From: Bacteroidia bacterium
GTDB taxonomy: Bacteria > Bacteroidota > Bacteroidia > SpSt-205
DNA: 7,166 nt
NCBI GenBank assembly: GCA_025060275.1
Contig: JANXCJ010000106.1
Location: 1 to 7,166 of the forward strand
Direction of reading: 5' to 3'
In this document: positions 1-6,304 of the stretch, one piece after another
Layout: the number at the start of each line of letters is the position of its first letter
Position numbering within the stretch: position 1 is the stretch's first letter
Translations under genes and position numbers: made by a program
The notes under the pieces: model-generated
Databases searched by the model: none
What the model saw: the letters and a program-made list of their open reading frames with translations, nothing else
What the model was told of the DNA's origin: nothing

Positions 1-40
1 TCGTATCGCTTAGACGAGGCATTTCTATGACTTCTGCCAT
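1..40 (-). CDS. Pyruvate dehydrogenase complex E2 (dihydrolipoamide acetyltransferase), N-terminus only
   Basis: This is the first 13 codons of a gene that runs off the left edge; the visible protein reads MAEVIEMPRLSDT. In the 2-oxoacid dehydrogenase E2 family, and in Bacteroidota PDH E2 especially, the N-terminal lipoyl domain begins with a very similar string (MAEV-x-x-MP-x-[LM]-SDT, usually followed by MTEG). E2 forms the core of the pyruvate dehydrogenase complex and passes acetyl groups from its lipoyl arm to CoA in the cytoplasm. The ATG lies only 3 bases after the stop codon of the IDO gene, so the two are probably co-transcribed. Only the start of the lipoyl domain is visible, so the lipoylated lysine and the catalytic domain cannot be checked. 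A 2-oxoglutarate or branched-chain dehydrogenase E2 cannot be excluded, although the MAEV..MPRLSDT form favours pyruvate. Confidence 0.72.
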   Translation of the reverse strand, partial: MAEVIEMPRLSDT

Positions 41-43
41 AGC

Positions 44-1195
44 TTAGGAAATTTTATGAGCTCGCGTTTCATCCCGGTGCTTCGCAAGGTAAGGCATGAA
101 AGGCGTACCTCCTGTGCCTACGGCTGTGGGATTGGCTTGGCTTACTTGATGTTGGCGTGCGATGTATTGCGCCGCATATTCTAGATGCTTCGTGCGGAAT
201 TTTTCTATCCAATCAATACACTGATTGTACAATTCACGCAAGGTAGGAGTACTTGCGTAAAACTCCCTTTTTACCCCATAGGCTTCTAAATCTAATATAA
301 ACTGCCTGTGTCCGGGCGGCATATAATCTAACATCTCCCTTAGATACACACGAAGAGGATCTTCTGCATGGACGATCCCCAGCGCTGCATCTAAGGAAGG
401 TACTATAGAACTTTGTGCACCAGTTTCTCCACGAAATTGCTGGGGCTCATCTTTGTAGGCAGTGACCCCTTCATAACGCAAACCCTCTGGGAGCGAGGGA
501 TTATTTTTCCACCCATGGATATAAGGACGCACCCTATTGTAGTATATGTAAGGGTCACACCATTCAGGCATGCGAAGCAGGATTTTATACATTTCAGCCA
601 AAGCAGGCTCTATCTCTGCTAAGGCATTTTGTGCAGCGGCTGTATCTTCCTGTTTGACAGCTTCTACTAAAGATGGAAGGGCCCTAATAGCCCTTGCTGC
701 AGCAGCTTCTATTGCCACATGTATGAGAATAAACCACTCCTCATCTATGCCTCCTAAAAAGTTTTGAATGAGTGCGATATTTTCTAAGGAGATAGGACCT
801 TCTTTTTCCAGGCGTCGCCAGTTGTCCAGGGCGTATGAAGCATAAGAGAGAATAGGGGGGCGTCCTAACCGCTGAGATACCTTGTACCATGGCAAAGCGA
901 TATTCGCTGGTATTTTATCGGGAGGTTCAGGTTCTCCCCACACCCATGCATGACCCAAGTAGGATAAGGCTTGCATAGCGCGACGCCATTCGCCTTCTGT
1001 CCGGAGGTAAGGTTCAGGGTCTAAGAGTGGCAAACTCCTAAGAAAATACCGAATTCTTCCGCTCACTAATATCTTGGGAAGGTCATAAGCATACTCATCC
1101 CATGCCGAAAGGGCAGGGGGAAGCTCTTTCACGGGGTCCTCCGCAGGTAAAAAACCCCTCTGAATATCCACACTGTAAGTCGAGAGCGGCTGCAT
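44..1195 (-). CDS. Indoleamine 2,3-dioxygenase family haem protein
   Basis: A 383-residue cytoplasmic haem dioxygenase expected to open the indole ring of L-tryptophan with O2 to give N-formylkynurenine. The match to the IDO family runs the whole length. RPPILSYASYALDNW (112-126) matches the human IDO1 block holding Tyr126 and Cys129. WFILIHVAIEAAAARAI (154-170) matches the distal-pocket helix. YYNRVRPYIHGWKNNP (218-233) aligns Tyr218 with Phe226 and keeps Arg223 at the position of the substrate-binding Arg231. FRGETGAQSS (254-263) and YMPPGHRQF (291-299) are family signatures. His337 in TKHLEYAAQYI fits the proximal haem ligand His346. GTGGT (360-364) is the mobile active-site loop. The unusual residue is His159 where human IDO1 has Ser167. 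The start is the only methionine that fits; it lies 4 bases after a TAnnTTTG promoter-like box and lacks a ribosome binding site. PDH E2 follows after 3 bases. No other kynurenine-pathway gene is in the window. Confidence 0.93.
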   Translation of the reverse strand: MQPLSTYSVDIQRGFLPAEDPVKELPPALSAWDEYAYDLPKILVSGRIRYFLRSLPLLDPEPYLRTEGEWRRAMQALSYLGHAWVWGEPEPPDKIPANIALPWYKVSQRLGRPPILSYASYALDNWRRLEKEGPISLENIALIQNFLGGIDEEWFILIHVAIEAAAARAIRALPSLVEAVKQEDTAAAQNALAEIEPALAEMYKILLRMPEWCDPYIYYNRVRPYIHGWKNNPSLPEGLRYEGVTAYKDEPQQFRGETGAQSSIVPSLDAALGIVHAEDPLRVYLREMLDYMPPGHRQFILDLEAYGVKREFYASTPTLRELYNQCIDWIEKFRTKHLEYAAQYIARQHQVSQANPTAVGTGGTPFMPYLAKHRDETRAHKIS

Positions 1196-1199
1196 TCGG

Positions 1200-1207
1200 C
1201 AAACTTA
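1200..1207 (-). promoter_or_regulatory. Putative Bacteroidota -7 box (TAAGTTTG) for the IDO gene
   Basis: On the minus strand the bases just before the IDO start read TAAGTTTG-CCGA-ATG. The octamer is an exact match to the Bacteroidota sigma factor -7 consensus TAnnTTTG. With the usual spacing, transcription would begin at or within a base or two of the ATG, giving a leaderless or nearly leaderless mRNA. I do not see a clear -33 TTTG/TTG at the expected distance, which lowers confidence. The box also covers the first base of the proposed flippase start codon on the other strand. Confidence 0.45.
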
Positions 1208-2766
1208 TGCATTTTCGGGAGGGCGTGCACCATAAAGAAATAACACGGGGAGCCCTTTGGAATATCCTGGGGTACCTATTAGGGGGAGCGATAGCTCTGA
1301 CTTTGCCTATTCTTTTACTCAAGTGGCTGGGTAGAGCCCAGTATGGGTTGGTAAGCTATCTAAGTCTAATAGTAAGCCAGGCTTATCTCTTGAATTTAGG
1401 TATGGGGGAAGTAATGGCGCAGCGCCTTACTGTGAGCTATTTTTCTGGAAGGGCTTCGGAAGGTTGGCAGGTACTACGGACTGCTCTTGGCGTGGTTTGG
1501 ATAATAACATTGGTTCTTAGCATTTTATGGCTAAACTGGGGAAGGGAGATTATATGCCTTGTGTTTGCGCTTACGGTGGAAGAGACGAGACTTATATACG
1601 CAACTGAGAGGTGGATGCCTTTGGGTATCTGGGGTATTCAGACAGGGGTCTTTATGAACTGGGTACCTGTGGCTTTGCGCCGTTTTCAGTGGGCCGCCTT
1701 CAATGCTATTAGTCAAGCTGTATGGCAAGGACTTTTTCCCCTTGTTTTGACGGGGCTTTTCTCACCGCCCTCACCTGTAGTAGCTATGCAAAGTATTCTG
1801 TTAGGTTATGCTCTATATGGACTTACCCTCTGGCTAAGTGGCGCTTATCTCATAGGTTTTATTCCCTTTCCTGGCTCGCTGAAAGGCAGTCTGAGCCTTA
1901 TTCGGCAGGGTTTATGGGCGAGTCTGAATAGTTTATTAGCCATTCCCTTTGCCTTTGTGGAACGCAGTCTCGTAGGTAGATGGGCATCGCTAAGCTACAT
2001 GGGCTTTTATAGCGCGCTTCATTATATTCTAACTAAGTGTATGACTATCTGGACAAAGGGAGCAGAAGCCTTATTTCCAGTATTTGGTTCGCAGAGAGAC
2101 ACAGCTTCAAGGCAAGCCTTAAGGCTTAGTCAGGCGGTATGGTTCGTCTCTATTACAAGTGGTGTAGTAGGATTTTTAGGCTGGGCTATATTTCTTTTAG
2201 GAGTTCCATGGCTTCCTATCCGTATAGGTCTGGATGAGATGAAAATGATAAGCGGCATGGTTGCAGCGTGGATAGGACTTACTCCTCTCACTCCTTTGAT
2301 AACTTTTTTTCACAGTAGGGGATTGATTAAGACAGCTTTCTGGATAAACTTTTCCCTCACAGCTACTCAACTTGCGCTTTTGCCGCTATTAGTAAGAGAG
2401 GGTCTCCTCTTCTGGGCATTAGCTGGGGGGGCCTTAGTAGCGATGGCGGTGGCTACCTGGGTACTCAGAGAAGGAGTCTTTACTCGTAGGTTATGGGGGA
2501 GCTGGGTAATCCCTACCTATACTCGCTTGATGGGAGGATGGCTTGTAGCCGCTTTGTTATCGCTGACGGGAATGAACCTAAACTTCAAAGTCTTATTTAT
2601 ACTCACTATTCTGGCCATTTTGATAGGATTGGAGGGTAGAGGCACTATGGGGCTACATAAGGTTTCGTTCTTAAGAACACTTGGATATGCCCTAAAGGGG
2701 CTATGTAGCACTGCTTGGGGGGGCTTCCTGCGTCCACTTAGGCAGAGAGCGACGAATAATAGGTAG
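1207..2766 (+). CDS. Polysaccharide flippase-like (Wzx/MOP superfamily) membrane protein
   Basis: A 519-residue, very hydrophobic protein with about 12-14 predicted membrane helices (roughly 17-38, 45-65, 93-111, 139-155, 165-185, 192-218, 237-252, 263-282, 312-336, 347-368, 376-396, 399-420, 443-475) and a basic C-terminal tail. The N-terminal block GALWNILGYLLGG followed by LGRAQYGLVSYLSL is typical of oligosaccharide flippases (Wzx/RfbX-type), which move lipid-linked sugar units across the inner membrane. The substrate cannot be told from sequence, and no glycosyltransferase or other surface-sugar gene lies beside it. I chose the ATG at 1207; the frame stays open back to 1102, but those 35 extra residues are polar, lie inside the IDO gene and look unlike a flippase. 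A GTG at 1225 is an alternative; a GGGAGGG run precedes it but sits too close (one base) to act as a normal ribosome binding site. The 3' end overlaps the neighbouring opposite-strand gene by 66 bases. It is the only plus-strand gene here. Confidence 0.82.
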   Translation: MHFREGVHHKEITRGALWNILGYLLGGAIALTLPILLLKWLGRAQYGLVSYLSLIVSQAYLLNLGMGEVMAQRLTVSYFSGRASEGWQVLRTALGVVWIITLVLSILWLNWGREIICLVFALTVEETRLIYATERWMPLGIWGIQTGVFMNWVPVALRRFQWAAFNAISQAVWQGLFPLVLTGLFSPPSPVVAMQSILLGYALYGLTLWLSGAYLIGFIPFPGSLKGSLSLIRQGLWASLNSLLAIPFAFVERSLVGRWASLSYMGFYSALHYILTKCMTIWTKGAEALFPVFGSQRDTASRQALRLSQAVWFVSITSGVVGFLGWAIFLLGVPWLPIRIGLDEMKMISGMVAAWIGLTPLTPLITFFHSRGLIKTAFWINFSLTATQLALLPLLVREGLLFWALAGGALVAMAVATWVLREGVFTRRLWGSWVIPTYTRLMGGWLVAALLSLTGMNLNFKVLFILTILAILIGLEGRGTMGLHKVSFLRTLGYALKGLCSTAWGGFLRPLRQRATNNR

Positions 2767-3366
2767 AAGCGTTTCATCCAGCGGTACTTCCCAGGGGCTT
2801 TCTACAGCTAGCATATAAGGTATGGGAAGTTCCCGTTTCTCTTGTAGAATTTTTTCCCTAACAGTTTTGAAGCCCATTCCCAGTGCATTAAAGGAATACT
2901 CTCCTACCCGTGCCATATGGATAGCTACCTGTTGCCCCTGATCATCGTAAAGATGACGAAGCTCGTAGCTATAAACCCTCACTAACCCCTCATCCCCTCT
3001 ACGGAGTAGAATATAACCCTCATCCCGATAGAGGGGTACAACACCTACTACATGTACATTTAGGTTTTGTGCGATGATTTCATAAAGTTGTTTGCCTTCT
3101 TCTATTGCTGATTGTAAGCGAGGGAGGGAGAAACTGATGATTTCTTCTAGTGTCTCATCAGGTAAATGGGACTCCGTCTTGACCAGCAGTTCATTTGCCA
3201 GCCGAGCCATCTCATTGTAAGAAACAATCAGGTCGCTCAGTGGAGGATATAAACGCTGGGCTAAGAAGTCAGTATGTACTTTCTTAAGGTAAGCTAAAAG
3301 TCTATACTGCTGATACTCTGCATCCCACAATCCTTCTAAGAACCAGTCAGGTCGGAGCCTCTCCAT
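2701..3366 (-). CDS. Uncharacterised 221-residue protein, Bacteroidota-like
   Basis: I cannot assign a function. The N-terminal half (about 10-105) looks largely helical, with an aromatic-rich start (WFLEGLWDAEYQQYRLLAYL at 8-27) and the segment LYPPLSDLIVSYN (39-51). The middle (about 104-160) looks like beta strands: VHVVGVVPLYRDEGYILLRR, then VRVYSYELRHLY. The C-terminus is proline-rich and ends PPSSAT. No signal peptide, membrane segment or cysteine is visible, so it is probably cytoplasmic. The pattern DAEYQQYRLLAYL...LYP.LSDL resembles conserved hypothetical proteins I recall from Bacteroidota genomes, but I could not confirm this. The ATG is 6 bases after the stop of the Fe-S carrier gene, which suggests one transcript and perhaps a related role. 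The last 21 codons overlap antiparallel with the end of the flippase gene. Confidence 0.8.
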   Translation of the reverse strand: MERLRPDWFLEGLWDAEYQQYRLLAYLKKVHTDFLAQRLYPPLSDLIVSYNEMARLANELLVKTESHLPDETLEEIISFSLPRLQSAIEEGKQLYEIIAQNLNVHVVGVVPLYRDEGYILLRRGDEGLVRVYSYELRHLYDDQGQQVAIHMARVGEYSFNALGMGFKTVREKILQEKRELPIPYMLAVESPWEVPLDETLLPIIRRSLPKWTQEAPPSSAT

Positions 3367-3372
3367 ATCTGG

Positions 3373-3696
3373 TCATACAGCAAAGCTCGTGCCGCATGCA
3401 CAGGTACGCGTAGCATTCGGATTGATAAAGTGAAAACCTCGTCCTTCAAGACCTTCTGTGAAGTCTAATTGGGTTCCTACCAAGTAGAGCAAGCTCTTTT
3501 TAGGCACAATAAGCTCTATGCCTTCTGATTGGAACACAAGTTCTCCTTCTCGCACTTCCTGGGCAAAGGTGAGGTCGTATGTGAGACCTGAGCAGCCGCC
3601 CGCTTTGACTTCTATGCGCAAGCGCGGCACAGGATGTCCTTCGGCTTCTTGGATAGCGCGGATACGCTTTGCAGCTCGAGCTGTTACCGAGAGCAT
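3373..3696 (-). CDS. A-type iron-sulfur cluster carrier (HesB/IscA/SufA/ErpA family)
   Basis: A 107-residue cytoplasmic protein of normal length for the HesB/IscA family. It receives Fe-S clusters from the scaffold and passes them to target enzymes. The three conserved cysteines are all present: Cys35 in KAGGCSGLTYDL (31-42) and Cys99 and Cys101 in the C-terminal TCACGTSF motif (98-105). GFHFINPNA (87-95) is also a family signature. Whether it acts like SufA, IscA or ErpA cannot be decided from sequence, and no suf or isc scaffold genes are in the window, so no gene symbol is given. The start codon is 21 bases after the AAA ATPase stop and 4 bases after a TAnnTTTG box, so the gene may have its own promoter as well as read-through from upstream. 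The 221-residue gene follows 6 bases downstream. Confidence 0.95.
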   Translation of the reverse strand: MLSVTARAAKRIRAIQEAEGHPVPRLRIEVKAGGCSGLTYDLTFAQEVREGELVFQSEGIELIVPKKSLLYLVGTQLDFTEGLEGRGFHFINPNATRTCACGTSFAV

Positions 3697-3700
3697 GTTT

Positions 3701-3708
3701 CAAATATA
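3701..3708 (-). promoter_or_regulatory. Putative Bacteroidota -7 box (TATATTTG) for the Fe-S carrier gene
   Basis: The 21-base gap before the Fe-S carrier start contains, on the minus strand, TATATTTG-AAAC-ATG. The octamer fits TAnnTTTG exactly and sits the same 4 bases from the ATG as the box before the IDO gene. This spacing predicts a transcript starting at or next to the start codon. The surrounding gap is AT-rich, unlike its flanks, as expected of a promoter. No convincing -33 element is visible 19-21 bases further upstream, which falls within the end of the AAA ATPase gene. Confidence 0.5.
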
Positions 3709-3717
3709 CAAAAAGTG

Positions 3718-5403
3718 TTACATATGAGGGCGCAGTTGCTCTACTTTTTGGAGGAGTTCCTCCCGTGAGAGCTCCTGGTAGATAGGCGGAAGCAAACTGC
3801 GACGCGTGCATTCTAAGATAGCGAGATAGGTCATGTAGGCAATTTCTTCTGGGTAGGTAGGTGGGAGAAAATCCTCTAAGACTGCTATAAGGTCTGAATA
3901 GGAAGGAGTACTGCGCTGCTCACTGATAGCTTTGAAGCGAGCTCGGATCAGCAGGGCTTCCCATTCTGCCCCTGAAAATAGGGGCAGTTTATCCCAGTCT
4001 ATATCGGCAAGGCTTTCAACAGGAAAGCCTAAGCGCTGTGCCATAGCTGTAACCACTTCTCTTTTTTCCTCCGCTGTAGTGGGAGCAAATAAGGGGATGT
4101 GTTCCTCTGCTCTACCTTGCCTTTTGAAATCCACGGGAAGAAGGTCCGGTCTTGCGGTCAGAAGAAACCAGAGAATACGACCTCTATGTTTGGGATCGCT
4201 CATAAAGTGGGCTAAGCGACCAAATACTCTGGCACTTACTCCACTATCTCCTTCTCTATCCCTGCCTCCCAGCTGGGTATCTGCTTCATCTATCACCACG
4301 GCTATTGGAGCTAATGCCTCTAAGAGAGCCAATATGCGTTCTAAGTTAGCTTCTGTCTCACCTACCCAAGGAGAGCGGAAATTCTTAAGCTGTACCATAG
4401 GAACTCCAATCTCTCCAGCGAAGCAGCGTATGAGAAAAGTCTTCCCTGTTCCTACGGGGCCTGTGATGAGAAAACCCATGGGTATCACTTCAGTTTGTCC
4501 TGCCTGAAGGGTGGCAGCTATACTTCTTAGGTAAGCCTTGGCTGCTTGATGTCCTGCGACAGCGTCTAAAGTCAAGTCTGTGCGCATGAATTCTATCAGC
4601 CCACCTGCATGCGCTTCCACAAGCATTTTCTTGCGTTCTAGCAACTGACCTTGTGTCCAAGGAGCAGGACTTTCCTTGATTTCTGCTAACAATTTTTCTA
4701 TTTGGACAAGCGTGAGACCGCCCAAAGCCATAGATAGAGAAGGGATTGTAGGGGTAGGAGTGATTTTATCCTGAATTTGGGGAGATTTTTCAGCTATCCA
4801 TTTACTAATGAAAGCCTCTCGCAGGGGTGCATCAGGATAAGGTACCCGGATGGCAGAAATGTGGGGGTTTCCAGTAAGTTTTGGGTGAAGCTCACTAAGG
4901 CTCTCTGTAAGAAGGAGGATCGTTATGTCTGAGCGCAAGAAGAGGGGGTCTTGCGACCATTGAAGAAAGTAGAGAAGCGTGGAGCGTTCCTCCGAAGTAA
5001 GGCTTGCTCCCACCGCAGGCGTAAGAGTTTCAGCAAATTCCACAATCAGCGCTATGCGCCTACCTTCTCCGAGGCGCCGTTGAAAGTACCGATGGAGAAA
5101 AGGAAAAAGCTCAGAAGGACTCTTGGGAGGGATAGCTTTTTCAAAATACACCCGAGCTAGTGACTCTACATCTTTTTGGCTTTTTTCATCTCTATATCCT
5201 AACCCTGTGGCGCGATTGTAAGTAAGTACCAGCTCTCGCCGCCTAAAAACTACCTGAGAGAGAAAATCCCTGAGTAGATATTCTTTACTCTCATACAGCA
5301 CTAAGTCATGTATGTTGCCATGCAGGATGAAAAGCACTGTCCTACCTGCATAGTATTGGCGTGCTAGCTCTGCTACCCAAGTAGGTAAATCTGCATTACT
5401 CAT
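3718..5403 (-). CDS. Ycf46-like AAA ATPase with a degenerate N-terminal domain
   Basis: A 561-residue cytoplasmic protein. The C-terminal AAA module (about 275-515) has a Walker A GPVGTGKT (315-322, Lys321), a pore-loop-like region followed by WVGETEANL (346-354), Walker B AVVIDEAD (368-375, Asp372-Glu373), and DSGVSARVFGRL (386-397). KRQGRAEEH (427-435) supplies the likely arginine fingers Arg428 and Arg431. PMGFLITGP, VGETE..L and GDSG.S.RVFG resemble the Ycf46 group of AAA proteins. The sensor-1 asparagine expected in a T-N-R type motif appears to be Ala417 (LLTAR). The first 250 residues lack a P-loop but contain strands such as TVLFILHGN (22-30), RRIALIVEFAE (115-125) and ITILLLTES (160-168), suggesting a dead AAA-like domain. 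Substrate and partners are unknown. Its ATG overlaps the stop of the isoaspartyl peptidase gene by 4 bases (ATGA), implying translational coupling. No transmembrane segment is seen. Confidence 0.85.
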   Translation of the reverse strand: MSNADLPTWVAELARQYYAGRTVLFILHGNIHDLVLYESKEYLLRDFLSQVVFRRRELVLTYNRATGLGYRDEKSQKDVESLARVYFEKAIPPKSPSELFPFLHRYFQRRLGEGRRIALIVEFAETLTPAVGASLTSEERSTLLYFLQWSQDPLFLRSDITILLLTESLSELHPKLTGNPHISAIRVPYPDAPLREAFISKWIAEKSPQIQDKITPTPTIPSLSMALGGLTLVQIEKLLAEIKESPAPWTQGQLLERKKMLVEAHAGGLIEFMRTDLTLDAVAGHQAAKAYLRSIAATLQAGQTEVIPMGFLITGPVGTGKTFLIRCFAGEIGVPMVQLKNFRSPWVGETEANLERILALLEALAPIAVVIDEADTQLGGRDREGDSGVSARVFGRLAHFMSDPKHRGRILWFLLTARPDLLPVDFKRQGRAEEHIPLFAPTTAEEKREVVTAMAQRLGFPVESLADIDWDKLPLFSGAEWEALLIRARFKAISEQRSTPSYSDLIAVLEDFLPPTYPEEIAYMTYLAILECTRRSLLPPIYQELSREELLQKVEQLRPHM

Positions 5404-6266
5404 CGGAAGATTTCTACGAAAATGTGGCCTTGGGCATCTATGCTTGCCCTGTACATTCCGGGGGTATTGAAGTAGAGGAAGATTTCCCCGGAGGGAGATA
5501 CAGCAATTACTCCCCCTTGCCCACCAATACTTTCTAAGCGCTCTCGGAATGCTTGCTGAATAGCTTCTGAAATAGGAAGCTGTTTGTATCGTACTCGAGC
5601 TGCTATGTCATAGGCTAAAACGCTTCTTATGAAGTATTCTCCCTGACCTGTACATGAGATAGCTGCGACTCCGTTTTCTGCATATGTACCTGCGCCGATA
5701 AGGGGTGTATCTCCTACTCGCCCCCTTTTTTTGCCTGAAATTCCTCCTGTAGAAGTAGCAGCAGCGAGATTTCCATACTTATCTAAAGCCACAGCCCCTA
5801 CTGTGCCATAACTCCAGGGCACTTCTGAAGGAGCATACTCATGATTGCGTAGGGGTAAGTCCCATAGTGTAGCTAAACTATCTGCCCCCTGCCCTACAAT
5901 AAGCACATGGGAGGTTCGCTCCATAATCAACCGAGCCAAAGTAATAGGATTGCGTACGGTATGGGCTGCAGCTACTGCACCCGCCCTTCTACTATGCCCA
6001 TCCATGATCGCTGCATCTAACTCTACCTCTCCTCTTTCATTAGGTACGGCACCGATTCCTGCATTGAAGTAACCTGCATCTTCTAACCTTCGCACGGCTA
6101 TTTCCACCACTTCTAGGGCCATTTTTCCTTCCCTGAGGAGACGATAGCCCTCTTCTACTACTTGCTGGAGATAGGCTCTTACCTTTTGTGCTTTTTCAGG
6201 GGGGAGGTTCTCTGGGCGAATGTTGCCTGCACCTCCATGAATCGCTATTGCTACTGGCTGAGCCAT
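5400..6266 (-). CDS. Plant-type isoaspartyl peptidase/L-asparaginase (Ntn hydrolase precursor)
   Basis: A 288-residue precursor of the EcAIII/IaaA family. It should cut itself before Thr155 into alpha and beta subunits and then hydrolyse L-asparagine and isoaspartyl dipeptides, disposing of products of damaged protein. Numbering is from the chosen ATG. The N-terminal strand is VAIAIHGGAG, and FNAGIGAV and ELDAAIMDG are family blocks. Cleavage would fall in YG-TVGAVALDKYGN. The other active-site residues keep the exact E. coli IaaA spacing from the nucleophile: Thr173 (+18), Arg183 (+28), Asp186 (+31) and Thr206 (+51). The linker before the cleavage site is about 25 residues shorter than in E. 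coli IaaA. I chose the ATG at 6266, 38 bases after the propeller stop, because the core fold starts at once. A TTG at 6308, overlapping that stop, would add 14 residues that I judge non-coding. No signal peptide is credible. The AAA ATPase follows with a 4-base overlap. Confidence 0.92.
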   Translation of the reverse strand: MAQPVAIAIHGGAGNIRPENLPPEKAQKVRAYLQQVVEEGYRLLREGKMALEVVEIAVRRLEDAGYFNAGIGAVPNERGEVELDAAIMDGHSRRAGAVAAAHTVRNPITLARLIMERTSHVLIVGQGADSLATLWDLPLRNHEYAPSEVPWSYGTVGAVALDKYGNLAAATSTGGISGKKRGRVGDTPLIGAGTYAENGVAAISCTGQGEYFIRSVLAYDIAARVRYKQLPISEAIQQAFRERLESIGGQGGVIAVSPSGEIFLYFNTPGMYRASIDAQGHIFVEIFR

Positions 6267-6304
6267 GACTAAGTAAAAGCCTAATATGAAATTAGCTCTT
6301 CCTC

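Noticed and set aside
1102..1206. A 35-residue N-terminal extension of the flippase reading frame.
   Set aside because: It lies entirely inside or against the IDO gene on the other strand, is polar and proline-rich, and precedes a segment that already looks like a normal flippase N-terminus.
1221..1227. GGGAGGG followed by GTG as a Shine-Dalgarno start for the flippase.
   Set aside because: Spacing is one base, too short for a working site, and the other genes show no such sites; kept only as an alternative start.
3500..3811. A 103-codon open frame on the minus strand spanning the Fe-S carrier and the AAA ATPase end.
   Set aside because: It is out of frame with two well-supported genes, and its arginine/serine/proline-rich composition looks like a frame shadow.
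3932..4507. A 191-codon plus-strand open frame opposite the AAA ATPase.
   Set aside because: It is antisense to the Walker A/B region of a conserved gene and its serine/arginine/proline-rich product has no recognisable domain.
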